DNA of 64,000 bases from NCBI GenBank assembly GCA_030278955.1, contig JAOANR010000014.1:17362068-17426067 (forward strand). The letters are read 5' to 3'. The position numbers and the translations under genes were made by a program. This document shows, in pieces, positions 34,762 through 46,816 of the stretch; within the stretch, counting starts at the first letter, position 1; each line of letters starts with the position of its first letter. This DNA comes from Hygrophila difformis. Taxonomy: Eukaryota > Streptophyta > Magnoliopsida > Lamiales > Acanthaceae. The notes under the pieces were generated by a model. That model saw only the letters and a program-made list of their open reading frames with translations, searched no databases and was not told where the DNA came from.

Positions 34762-37700
34762 GTAACCATAAAAGAAAACACACATTTTCTGGAATATCAA
34801 CCTTCCATAGCCATCTCCAGTTTGAATTAGTATGGGTATCCGAGGACAGGAAATGATAAGCCGATTTCACAGTGTACACGCCTGAAGAACTCCAATTCCA
34901 AACCCAAATGTCGTCCACTGCCTCATGAAGCTGGGAGGAGGGGAGTTAGTGATCTGAGACAGCATGTCCGATGTGATTGGAGTGTAAAGATTACTCCAAT
35001 TCCAGCAGCCTGATTCAATCACATCCCGAACTTGAAGACCAAGATCCTGAGTCGCCACCACCGGTAGTTGAGGGAGAATCACTTGCTCTTTCCACCATCG
35101 GGAAAACCAAAGTGAGATAGCCCCCCTCCCCAATCTAAGTTTAAAACCATCCCGAAGAAACGGTTGGAGCTTGACCAATAGACGCGAGATGTAAGAACTG
35201 GGCTTCAGGGGAGCCGAGTACAACAAATCTGAAGGCTGGGCTGAGCCGATAATCAATTGAACCCAAGTTTTACCCGGACAGTGGAGAGCCCCCCAAAGGA
35301 GTTTACCCAATAAAGCAATGTTCATAAGGCGGGCACGACGAAGGCCCAGGCCCCCAGCTGCACGCGGTTTGGCCACAGACGCCCAGCTGACCAAGTGTAA
35401 TCCCTTGCCACATCTATCTTTCCAAAGGAACCGGCTGATACGCCTGTCGAGGCCCTGGCACACCGCTTCCGGGATCCAGTGGATCTGCATAAAATACGTG
35501 GGGATGGTGCAAGGACCGACCGACAGAGAGTGAGTCGTCCGGCCTTGTTTAGGAGCTTGGCCGCCCACCCCTCCAGACGAGCGTCCATCTTCTCAAGTAA
35601 AAAGGCAAAATCACTGCACTTCCTCCGCCCACGGAGCATGGGCAATCCGAGATAGGTGCCAAGGCTGTTCACTTCAGGGATCCCTAATGTAGCACCAACC
35701 CACTGTCTGTCCGAATCCGACACAGCTGAGGAGATAAGCACTGAAGATTTCTGAATATTCAGTACCATTCCAGACTCGTGTGCAAACCTATTTAAGGATT
35801 GAGAGATCGTCTGAATGCTGGACCTATCCATAGATGAACACAGAATGAGATCATCGGCGAAGCACAGATGCGACAGGCCTATGTTTGAACCCGGGAGCCA
35901 AATAGGTTTCCAACTTCCGTCATTAACCAATGAGGTAATAAGCACAGATAGCTTGTCCATCACGAGTAAGAAAAGGTACGGAGACATGGGATCGCCCTGA
36001 CGAAGTCCTTTCCCTGGACGAAAAGGAGGCAACGCCTGTCCATTCCAAAGGAGAGTATAGGACGGAGAGGAGACGCAGTGCATTATCAGTTCAATAAGAG
36101 TACCAGGAAGGCTAATTTCATGAAGACATTTCTCAAGAAAATTCCACAAGACGTTATCGTACGCCTTAGCAATATCTATTTTTAAGACCACCGCCCGAGC
36201 ACGCGAGGAGGCACCTGTGATATAACCCATCAACTCCTAGAGGGTAATAGCGTTGTCGACCGGACCCCGACCCGGTAGGAAAGCGGATTGTAAGGGAGAA
36301 ATACAATCCTGTAGACAGGGGCGAATGCAGTTTACAATAACCTTAGTCAGGATTTTGTAGATCACATTGCATAGTGTGATGGGCCTAAACTGGGAGAGTG
36401 AGACCGGTCTCTCCACCTTCGGGATCAGACATATGTAGGCCTGGGTGATCGCCGAGGGAAGGGTCCGATCGTGAAATGCTTTCGAGATACACCGAACCAC
36501 TGCCGAACCAACAATACTCCAATACTGTTTGTAAAACAATGGGGGGAAGCCGTCGGGACCCGGAGCTGAGTAACCCTACATCTCCGTCACCACCTTGTTG
36601 ATTTCCTCCTCTGAAGTATCTTTAGAAAGCTCAGAATCAATTGCTATGGAGGACGCAGGCAGTGGGGGAAGGACCAAGTTACCATTATCATTAACAACAG
36701 CCGCATCAGAAGCCTCAGCGGGAAGGGAATATAGAGCTTGCCAAAACTGCATAGCCTGGCTTCTCAACACTTCTTCATCCTCACACCACTCTCCCGATGG
36801 CAGGAAAAGGCCATGAATTCTCTCCTTGTGCCGTTTACATTTAGCGCGGGCATGGAAGTATGCCGTATTCCGATCTCCACATCTGACCCACTTCTCTCTA
36901 GACCTTTGATACCAAAAAAGTTCCTCCTGGGCCAACAAGGACTCATATTCATTTTTAAGTTCCGCTTCCAACAGAAGTAACCGAATAGAGTCTGTGTGTT
37001 CCAACGCCTTTGCAATACCCTCCAATCTCTTAAGGAGTTTCAGTTTGCGCCATTTGAAGTTGACGCCACTGGTTTTCTTGAATTGGACCGAAGCCTCTTG
37101 AACATGACCCAACTGCTCGGATAAGGTTGTGGCAGACTTCCCCCAAGTTGAAGCAACCACGTCCTTATATTCATTCGATAACGTCCAAAGGGCTTCCCAT
37201 CGAAACGGTGCAGGACGAGCCCGAGAGACCGCTTGACCGCATTTCAACAGTAGGGGGCAATGGTCCGACCCTAACATAGGAAGCACCTGCACATGACCCT
37301 GTGGGAATAGAGAGATTCAATTTAAGTTCCCCACCGCCCGATCCAAACATTTGTAAATCCGGCCCGCATTCCCCAACGGCCGTGACCACGTATATCTCCC
37401 CCCTTGAGTGTTGATATGCAACAAGCCACAATCATATAAGAATCCCGCAAATTCCTCAGCTCTTCCGAGATTAAAAAGACCTCCCTGTGCCTCTGATTCC
37501 CCCAATATTTGATTCCAATCACCCATTAAAAGCCACGCCTCCTCAATGCGACCTGACAAGTCTTTAATATACTCCCAGGTCGAACGCCTCTCCACATAAC
37601 GAGGGGAGGCATACACGGCTGAAACCAGCCAGCAGGCAGAGCCCTTCCACAGTTTAATGGTGAGCACCTTGGTCCCCTCTTCGAAAACCTGAGCTTGGCA

Positions 37701-37989
37701 ATTGATACCAATTTTTGCCAAAATCCAGACACCTCCGGACCTACCCGACGCCTCCTGGACACACAAAGGAACGAATCCCATTTGAAAGAAAAGCAGCTGA
37801 GATCGGGCGAACATAGATTGAGGCTCCAGAACGAAGACCAAATCCGGATTATGTTGACGCACAATATCCTTTAAGACCCGCCTAGTAGACGAGCCAATCA
37901 CACCCCCCACATTCCACGAAATAATTCTGAATTGTTTAAAATCCATAGAAAACTTAAATAGGGGGTGGCGCACACATACCTAGGATTAC
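34762..37989 (-). mobile_element. L1-like LINE, main fragment (between elements B and C)
   Basis: Contains endonuclease, RT and the start of the zf-RVT region of one LINE, continued at 16330-17321. The right end is cut by element C at 37989/37990, so ORF1 and the 5' UTR lie beyond the window. The first five bases are element B's right-hand target duplication. Confidence 0.9.
34767..37946 (-). pseudogene. LINE ORF2: endonuclease and reverse transcriptase, multiply broken
   Basis: The start was chosen at the ATG at 37946, just before the APE-type endonuclease motif RIISWNVGG; the open frame begins a few codons earlier. Endonuclease motifs: LVFVLEPQ, LLMGDWNQI, GGRYTWSR and, after a TGA at 37317-37319, GSDHCPLLL. 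RT: APGPDGFPPLFYKQYW, FRPITLCNVIYKI, DIAKAYDNVLW, GLRQGDPMSPYLF and the catalytic FADDLIL. Stops at 37317, 36576 and 36237 share one frame; frameshifts occur near 35540 and 34900. The zf-RVT begins YTVKSAYHFL and is split by element B. Non-functional. Confidence 0.93.
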
Positions 37990-40673
37990 TGAAACTTTTG
38001 AAAATTTCGTCACACGAGTATTTTCTAAAATAACCCAGGTTAAATTTATTAAATGAAAAGAGTTATGATTTATGGGAAAGGGGTCTAAGGATATATTCCA
38101 CTTTTTATTACTCATGAGAGTAAACCTTGAGTTCAAGTGTCATTTCGAACCTCCCCGGCATGAAATCTCTGACAATTTTATGCCTTGAAGATCCTTGCCA
38201 TGAAACTTTTGACAAGTTCTCTCTTCATGAGTATTTTCTGAAAAATCGTAATCCTGGTTTTCGATTTTATTCAATGAAACCGATTTATGATGGAGGAGTT
38301 AGGATTAGGGATATATTTATAGGTTGTCACGTTTTTATTACTCGTGTTAAGAAACTGTGGCCCGAAAGCGCACGGTGTCAAAAATTGCAGTAATTTATAG
38401 TAAGACCGGATCGTTCACTGGAGGATGTGCGATAGAAGCAGGGCCCACGTCGTTGTACTAGATTTTCCATTCGTATTGCTCCAATTGGTTTGAAAAGTGA
38501 TTAACATCTACTAACATGAATTTATACTAAACTTATAAAAGCGTTTAAATGTATTCTACAAAGCAAATAAGCCTATTCTAGAAAGCAGGTAAAGTTATTC
38601 TACAAATGCGATATATACTATCTATGAAAGCAGTGAAAATTTACATTATGCCAGCTGTGAAGCTGAATCACAATGTAGACAGAAGGGACATGAAGAAAAG
38701 AATAAGAATTGGACAAGATTTAGATACAGCAACATTAAACTTCCATTTTTATACACAGATCTTTGCTTGGGATAATTCTATCAGATAGCTAATTCTCATG
38801 CTCTCAATACTGCTTTCCCTTTAACAGACAGGTACTTACAGTATGAATTTACATGTTCTTAAGACCGCAAATTCTAAGATACCACAAACTTATAACTGCC
38901 CTAGCCTGGGTATGTTACTTCATCTGCGGTGGATAAGCAACACCTGACAAATCATTTATTGACATGCCAAGTACTACTATCATTCTCCCATGTCACACCC
39001 AAAGATTCTAATTAAGCCCTGAACTATCCCTTAACTATCAATCCTAGTAGCAGTTACGCAACTCTCAATACAACCGAGTGACCTCTAGAGAAAGCGGTTA
39101 AAAGAAAGCGATAAAGGAAGCAATAAAGAAAGCATTTAAAATCCTATCACTCGGAGGTTTTGAAGGTCTGACCCTGGTAGTAAAAGATAGCTCCCCATCA
39201 GAATGAAGGGTATGGATCAAGAATTCCCGACTCTTGGTGAACCACTCGTGTGTTCACCTCCTTCCGGGTGGTTATGAGATACAAACTAATGAAACGAACT
39301 AATAAATCAGTTCATTCCGGATGCACTCACTCAGGACTCAAAAATAGGCTTTGGCGGAAGAAGATAGCAGTTGAAAGAAAACTCAACCCTATCTTAGAAA
39401 ATAACCAAGGCCTGGATGATGTTCCTCTAAGACTATTTACTACACTGTATTTGAGTCCAAGTGGACCCCATCTCGGTGTAATATTTAATCTTAGATTCCC
39501 AACAAACAGCAATTTTGGAAAATAATGAGTTTGAAAACCATTCCCTAAACAGGTACTAGACTCTCAGTTAAGACACAGATCCTTTCAATCTAGATGAGAC
39601 CTAATCGCTGACTCTACTTCTAATTTCCCAAAATCAACCCTTGATAGAATATGAATTAATCATAACTGAAGATTTTATCCCTTACTCAAATCCGGATTTT
39701 ATAAAAGAGTTTTTTATCGGAAATTTAATAGGCAATACCTGTTTAAAATCTATGCTTCTATTGTCCAAGGGAAGGATCCCAAAATATTTTAGACCACAAT
39801 AATACATAATAATAGCATGCATAAGGATATATGGAAATGTAAAATTAACTGACCCAAAATATAGGTGCGGGTCTAGAAGAAGGTGGGACAAAGAGATGAA
39901 GTGGTCAGGAGACCAAAGTACTGGCAGAATAATCGGGTGGACCGTAAACATCTACCGTCCAATTTCCCAATTACTCGGATGGAGCGAATTTAGACGGCGT
40001 AGTCCCTGTAATGGCAGTGTCAATGCCAGTTGGGCCTCCACTGTCTGTGAATTCGGATAAAAACCTACATGCTTCCTCTCTGCAGTACTTATCAGCTAAT
40101 GTTGACAGACATTAGCAGAGTTTTATTACAGATTGGAATTTGGGTTTGGAAATTCAGATAAATAAAATAAAACTGTATCCGGATGGTAATCAGTTGAGCA
40201 GCTATTATAGTCCCGGATGGACGAACCGCCAAGGCTTCCACTGACTGCCATCCAGACCATGCAAAATAACATTTAGTAACTAATACCCAGGATACGAGCT
40301 AGTTATTCGTGTGGGAAAACCCGCCAACATTAGCCTGATGTATTCTTTACTAATTGTTACACACAATACGCAAAAGACAAAATAAAATGAAACAAAGAGA
40401 AGAACTTGCATGAGAGACATTGGTTTCTCATGCAAGGTTGATGACTTAAATAATCCCTCCTACCATAATTAATTACAGTCCGGATTATCTGTTTAAGACA
40501 TCATGATTTTGTTTATAGAAAAATGTTTTAATGGCAATTGAACAAAGGTCCTCTAATCACAACATTTAGTGATTTAATTATTGCTAATTAGAATCACTAA
40601 TCATTAATGACTAAAGGGTTCAATTAATTAATGATGAAAATGGAGAATGGAAAATCTGCATGAAGATGCTGAT

Positions 40674-41140
40674 TACGACGCTAAACAGATGTTACGACGC
40701 TATCCTAGGATAGCGTCGTGAGGATAGCGTTGTCATGGGTTGGTGCAAGAGAGAGAATAAATTTTGGATTAAAGGGGGTAATTACGACGCTATACACTAA
40801 ACTACGGCGCTATACTAGTATAGCGTCGTAGGTGTAGCGCCGTAGGTGGTATGAGAAATAAGAAGTTTTTGGAAAAAGAAGAGATATTACGGCGCTAAAC
40901 ATTAAATGGCAACGCTATCCTAGGATAGCGTCGTATGGATAGTGCCGTGGGTGGGTTCTGTGAGATAGAGGAATTTTGGGGTCCTACGGTGCTAAACAAA
41001 AATTACGACGCTACCTGAGGATAGCGCCGTTGGTTTAGTGCCGTAGGGCAAATTTTTGTTTAAGTTCTGGGCAACTACGGCGCGAAACCTCACCTACGAC
41101 GCTATCCAAAGATAGCGCCGTAGGGCGGTTAGCGTCGTAG
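40674..41140 (-). repeat. Stem-loop cluster 2 (TACGGCGCTA class), element C LTR
   Basis: Nested units as in B, with further paired changes: inner stem CTATACTAGTATAG near 40808 in place of CTATCCTAGGATAG. Confidence 0.87.
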
Positions 41141-41796
41141 CTAGCCCAGAAACATGTTGTTGTTCGGGTAATGCAATCTCTGCGATTGCAAGCCCTATTT
41201 TCAAATCCATGGTTCACAAATGCATGAAAAATGAAATAACAAGCTAAGAACAGTAGAGTAAAATGCAATAAATGCAAAACAGTGAACAAAACTATGCTAA
41301 ACTACACACTCATGAACCACAAACCCAAAATGAGGGTTTTCAACCATAAGAACATGCATAGAAACCCAGAAAGAAGAAGAAAACAGCAAACCCACATTGC
41401 AAGAGAAAAATAAAATGACCAAATGGTCATTACACCAAAATAAAACAAGAAAATCCATGGAATCATTTCCATTTCATGTTTTTGGGACACTTTCATGATT
41501 AACTTCCCATTTTATATCAAATGGTTTGATAATACCCATCATTTGGGTATTTCAAACCTAAATAGAGGTTAAACAAAACTGTAAATAATGTAAACAGTGG
41601 CTACCCTAAACTGGAAGTCACAAAATAATACTAATCTAACAAAATACAAACTGAACTAAGCTAACTACATGCATAATTTAAATAATACAAGAAAATAAAC
41701 CTAACTAACTAACTACCTCTACACTATTCTCAAGAACAGCCTCTTGTCTTCAAATTTGGAATGTGGTGAAGTGACAAGACCAGGGAGTCAACACCC

Positions 41797-41804
41797 TTTA
41801 TATA
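41797..41804 (-). promoter_or_regulatory. LTR TATA box, element C
   Basis: The - strand reads CCTATATAAAGGG between the two stem-loop clusters. Confidence 0.65.
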
Positions 41805-41863
41805 GGCGAGAAACCCTAGGCCCATGGGCCCCCAGGCCTTGAAATTTGAATTCTGGCAAGGCT

Positions 41864-42129
41864 TACGACGCTATAGGTGCAATACGGCGCTATCCTTGCT
41901 ACGGCGCTATAGGTGAGGCGTCGTAGTCTTCCATCCCAAGGACACTCTTGCTTCTGAATGGACAGCCTACGGCGCTATCCTTGCCTACGGCGCTATGCTT
42001 GATTACGGCGCTATCCATGCTTAGCGCCGTCCGCTTCTCTTCAGACTGCTGCTTTGGTTTCCTCCTACGGCGCTAGACCAAGCTACGGCGCTATACATGC
42101 TTAGCGCCGTAGTTGTGTCTAGCGTCGTA
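41864..42129 (-). repeat. Stem-loop cluster 1 (TACGGCGCTA class), U3 of element C LTR
   Basis: TACGGCGCTA arms and complementary TAGCGCCGTA arms upstream of the TATA box, matching 21220-21485 in element B. Confidence 0.85.
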
Positions 42130-42417
42130 ACATCCTGAAAAATTCAACTTTTTGTGGGTTTTTCATTTCTTTTCCCATCTTTTTGTTTCCTTTTTCTTTT
42201 CTTTTCTTTTTCTTATGTTTTTGGATTTTTCTAACATAAATGTGTAATAAAATTACATATTTATGTATTTTTCATACCAGCTTAATATTTTTACAATTTT
42301 GCATAAATCAGTCCAATTCTACTGCTTTCTTATTTAATATAAGACCGGAATGCGATCAAATGCCCGTTTCAGACACGGAAATGGATTGAAAATAATGGTC
42401 ATTTCTGGCCATTATCA

Positions 42418-44067
42418 ACATCCTCACATTTAATACTGATCGTCCCCGAGCAGTCAGAGTCAATGTTCCTAAGGACACGGACTCTACATATTCAATTCAT
42501 TTTCGTGGCTTCATAAATCACATTCTTTTTGGATTGGGATAAGACAATCAAAAACTACAGGTATTAAGCTCCCTCGATTGCAGTGTTTAATGAAATGATA
42601 CTTGCTCACTACATCGGGCCTACAAATCAAACATTATTATCAACCCTTCATGAATATCGTGTTTGAAAGATGCAAATATCAAAAATCAGAATGAAGGGAT
42701 GACATGAACATATTTAATGAAACAGAGCCTCACTTATAAGAGAATCGGAAAATTCACTCACTCTCAATGGGGTTTAATCAATGAACACTCAAAATCAAGT
42801 TTAATTAAATTATCCCATAAGCTTGCAATCAGACCAACTCGCCACCGGCTCATTTCTTCAAATCGAGATCATGAGGTCTTATTTAAGGGTTGTAATGGGG
42901 CATACGGTTGTAACATTAGGTAGGAAAGGGAATTTATTGGGCTAAGAAGTGACAAGAATTAATATTATCTTAACTTGGCATTTGTTAAAAATTTATGATC
43001 ATCATTATTTCTCCTTTCTTTTGTTTTTCTTTTCTATTGCATGACATTAGACTAAGTCTAATTTGCTTTGTCATTTGCAATTTATTGATGTTGAATGGGA
43101 TTCAACTTTTTTTTTTTTTTTGAATCGGTTTATTGAATACCGATTTGATGAATTGATGATCATAAATTTATTGCCTTGATAAAATTTATTCTTGCACACT
43201 TGGGTTTGATTTTTCTTGGTCTTTTTGTAGGCTAGGAAAAATATAGTGGGTTTCAAGAAAAATTAGGCTTAAGGCTCAAATTGGTTGATCCTAAAGGGAA
43301 AATACTTTTGGTTTTGGATTTCAAACGAAGGCCAAAAATTTGGGTTTTTCTAAGTGCCTCGATCATATGCTCGATTTTGGGATATGGCATGGTCTTGAAT
43401 CGGTCTCAATCGCAAGTTCTAGTTTCCTTTAATCAAAATGATTCACACATCAAAGAAAATAAATGAGTAAAAGTGACTCATGGCTCAAATCTCACAAGGT
43501 TGGGTTGATTCATGTCATACAATCTCAAATTTAATCAGAGCTTAATTCTAACAATTTATTCAATCGAAATCTCTAACATGCAGATTTATTACCCAATAAG
43601 CTGATCGCATCATTAAATTTTTATAGCTCAAAACCTTAGGAATTCATGTCATGCATGTTCTCAATTATATTATCCCAATTTAAAAGTTTGAAAATTTAAT
43701 CATAAGCCTAAATTCAACATGTGAATTTAGAGCAGGTTTATGCACATTTTTGCTGGTTATTTAATTTAAAGCAGTAAAGAGGCACTGCTGACACACGGAG
43801 TGTGTCAACAGCATATTTTTGGCCTGACAGTCACTTATTCATCTTGGACTGTCAGACATCTTTTCAAAGGAAGCAAATAAAGATTGTTGCAGATCTCAAA
43901 CTTGAGTTCAATTTTGTGGAAAGCGGTAAAGTACAATAATTTTAAGAGATTCCTATGCAGTTAGTGTAAACCTGCATGCAAAAGAGGAAATCCCTTATGT
44001 AATGCCTGATACTAGAGCTTAAAAAGAACTAGAGCATACTAGGATTCATTTCTCCTTCTTCCTTTTC
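42418..44067 (-). other. Element C 3' noncoding segment
   Basis: Homologous to the 3' segments of A, B and D. A purine-rich tract abuts the LTR (42416-42431 including LTR TG), and there is an A run (T15 at 43107-43121 on +). No gene seen. Confidence 0.75.
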
Positions 44068-44725
44068 TCAGAACATGTATCTGAGCCAGTGGACATAGCT
44101 GGTCAGCTCACAGCGCAGGCACCAGTTGTGGTCTCGCAGGGGTGCATGCATCCTTCTGCAGAAAACTCGGGGTGGTTGCCCTGCAAACAAGTAGGGAGCA
44201 TGATTGTCTGCCATCCACGCGAGGGTGTTGGTGGATGTGTAGTTGAAAACCTCCCGATTGGTCACCATCCTCTCTATCATTGCGATCCCCTGATTGACCT
44301 GGCCTTCATCCAGCTTGCTCATGAGCATCAGTCCGCGAGTGAGGATTGACGCTTTATGATTGTCTTCGATGCCTGGCCGTAGCAGCTCGCATGCTTGCTC
44401 TTCATCCCCTTCTGCAAATGCCATGAGTGCTGGAACAATTTGGAGATTGAAGTTTCCAGCCTCAGTGCATATGTGCAGAAATCTTTCTTTCTGCCTTCGT
44501 ACCTCCTCCTGCCAGTGCCTCACCCTAGCCGCATCCAACTCGCATCGCTTGTAAACGATGGCGAGGTTTCCTGCGTCCCTTAGTTTCGTGCAAGTTCCCC
44601 TAGTTCTGAACACTTCTTTCATTTCATCCTCCCCGATTCGGGAGAGAATTTCTCCTAGAAGCTCTAGCGGAAGGTCCAGCAGCTGGGTTCCTCCGGGCAC
44701 TGGGTCTGGGTTTGGAAGATTGCCC
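44068..44725 (-). CDS. F-box protein, accessory exon 2 of element C
   Basis: About 218 codons, open throughout, starting at splice acceptor CTTTTCAG|GGGC (first exon base 44725); exon 1 is displaced beyond element A. The F-box lies at the N-terminus (LLDLPLELLGEILSRIGEDE), followed by a helical repeat-like region (FAEGDEEQACELLRPGIEDN; ASILTRGLMLMSKLDEGQVN) resembling the Sel1-like part of At2g35280-type plant F-box proteins. A C-terminal Cys motif follows (WCLRCELTSYVHWL). F-box proteins are substrate receptors of SCF ubiquitin ligases through Skp1/ASK. It occupies the site that holds the Transposase_32-like ORF in B and D. Target unknown. About two thirds identical, by eye, to the copy in element A. 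Confidence 0.82.
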
Positions 44726-44800
44726 CTGAAAAGATAAGAAGTGATGAATCCAATTTTCATATAATTTTTCAGAAATTATTCAAGTTCAGAAACCAACATC

Positions 44801-44831
44801 CTCACATTTAGAGCTTTGCTCTAGATGTGAG
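44801..44831 (-). repeat. Conserved intronic hairpin with purine-like tract, element C
   Basis: CTCACATTTAGAGC-TTT-GCTCTAGATGTGAG, about 75 bases upstream of the exon 2 acceptor on the element strand. Equivalent to 27741-27771 and 57851-57881. Confidence 0.85.
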
Positions 44832-45324
44832 GTTATTAAATTTCCAACTTGAATTTTAATAAAAAGCATGGGTAATATAAATTTTTATGAAAGGATAGGG
44901 GTCATTGGGCCCCTATATATTTTTAATGGGCCATTAGGCCCAAAAATTTGATTTTCCAGTTTTATTAAACAAGTCCGAGACACTTGTTGAAAATGGGATG
45001 AGATGGAACGAATGGAATGTGATAATGGCCAAAAATGACCATTATTTTCAATCCATTTCCGTGTCTTAAACGGGCATTTGATCGCATTCCGGTCTTACAT
45101 TAAGTAAGAAAGCAGTCGAATTGGACTGATTTACGCATAATTGTAAAAATAATAAGCTGGTGTGAAAAAGACATAAATATGTAATTTTATTACATATTTA
45201 TGTTAGAAAAATCCAAAAACATGAGAAAAAGAAAAGGAAACAAAAAGATGGGAAAAAGATAGAAAAGCCCACAAAAAGAATATTTTCGGCCCATCTGGCC
45301 CAATCCAGCAGGCCCAGGAAGACC

Positions 45325-45570
45325 TTTGTCGCGGAAGCCCTTGGCGCGATGCAGTGTTCCGCGACAAAGGCATACTCCGCGACCAACTGGCCCCAAATGA
45401 AGAGGAGACCAGCCAAGCCCCTGGCGCGATGACCCTTGTCGCGATAGCATGACTCCGCGACAAAAGCCCATTCCGCGACCAAGATGCACAAATAGAGACA
45501 CAAGACCCAGTCGAGAAGCCTTGCCACATGCAGTGTGTTCCGCGACCAACTTGATGTTCCGAGACAAAGC
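45325..45570 (+). repeat. Stem-loop cluster 1 (GTCGCGG class), U3 of element A 5' LTR
   Basis: Arms such as TTTGTCGCGGAA and TTCCGCGACAAA separated by about 20-base loops, ending about 70 bases before the TATA box. Confidence 0.85.
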
Positions 45571-45639
45571 TGTGATGTGTGTGATGTCTTAAGACACAAT
45601 GGGCTAGAATCAAGGCCCATGGGCTTAGGGTTACACTTC

Positions 45640-45647
45640 TATAAATA
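45640..45647 (+). promoter_or_regulatory. LTR TATA box, element A 5' LTR
   Basis: TATAAATA in TTCTATAAATATGAGG; the promoter expected to make the genomic RNA. Confidence 0.7.
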
Positions 45648-46277
45648 TGAGGTGTTTCCCATGAGCTAAGGGTTGGTTGGTTGGAAGTTTGAAATTTAGA
45701 AGTTCTTGAAGGCAAGCAGTAGGAGTTCTCTCTTAGGTAGAGTAGTTAGGTTTATTTTTATGTATTATTTAATTTTTGCACTTAGTTTAGTTTAGATTAG
45801 TGTTTTACTGTTCACAGTGCTTAGATAGCCATTTTTATACTATGTTTTGTTTTCTAAACTCTTGTTTTAGGGTTTGTAATACCCAAATCATGGGTATTAA
45901 CAACACCCCTTCAATAATATGGGAAAACATTCATCATTTGTGTCCCAAATCATGAAATGGGTCTCACACCCCATGGATTTATGCTTTCTTTTTCATTTTG
46001 GGGTCATTTGACCCCCATTTTGCTATTTTTATGTTACTGTTAGCATATTATGGATAATGTTGTGTGGATGTGTGATCAAACCCTAGATTAGGACTCTTGC
46101 TTTATTTTAATATCCTGCCCAGTCTTGTTATTTTTGTTTAAGCATGTTCTTCTTTATTTTGAATGTTTCTTGTTTATTTTTAGCTTAGAATAGCTTTTTG
46201 ATCTGAAATAGGGTGAGATCACGCTGTTTGCATGCCACTGTTCATTTCTGCTTTTTCTGACTTTTGTCCTGAACCAC

Positions 46278-46816
46278 CTTGGGCGCCAACCGCCTTCTGG
46301 CGCGGAACCACGTTCCGCGACAGAGTGGCAGTTCCGCGACCAAGGTGTTTCAAGACACTTGTCTCTATAATTTAAAACCCTTTGTCGCGGAATACCTTGT
46401 CGCGGAGCCACGTTCCGCGACAAAACTGTCCATGCATAGCGACAAAGGAGCCAAACTCTTGCATGTTGTCTTCATGGCTTCTTGTCGCGGAATCATCCTG
46501 TCGCGGAGCCACGTTCCGCGACAAACTCCCATTCCGAGACAGAAAAATTATGCCATGTTTCTTAACCTTTGAACATTTTGTCGCGGAACCACGTTCCGCG
46601 ACAAAATCTCCATGCATAGCGACAAAGGTTCAAATGCTTTAGAATTTTATGAAAACACTTTGTCGCGATGTCACCCTTGTCGCGGAGCCACGTTCCGCGA
46701 CAAAACCTTGCATAGCGACAAAGAGGCGTTATGCTGCCAAAAATTCTAAAAACTTGTCGGGATGTCCATGTCGCGGACCTCGGTCCGCGACAACATTTAT
46801 GATATAGCGACAAGGT
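46278..46816 (+). repeat. Stem-loop cluster 2 (GTCGCGG class), element A 5' LTR
   Basis: Six nested units. An inner stem variant GTCGCGGACC-TC-GGTCCGCGAC near 46771 replaces GGAAC/GTTCC by GGACC/GGTCC on both arms. Outer arms are TTTGTCGC with GCGACAAAG. One unit is 15 bases shorter than in the 3' LTR (near 46578). Confidence 0.88.

Larger units (their letters stand above)
37990..42417 (-). repeat. 3' LTR of element C (4428 bp)
   Basis: Same ends as the other family LTRs. Its sequence is closer to the A LTR over the R-U5 part, but it carries the TACGGCGCTA class of stem-loops found in B, so it is a mosaic relative to the other copies. Confidence 0.92.
37990..45019 (-). mobile_element. Element C: 3' part of an Athila-family element, split by element A
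   Basis: 3' LTR, 3' noncoding segment and accessory exon 2 of a copy inserted in the LINE. Element A is inserted in its accessory-gene intron at 45019/45020, so the rest of C (exon 1, pol, gag, 5' LTR) should resume after A, beyond the window. Bases before its LTR end are attac, the probable target duplication. Confidence 0.9.
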
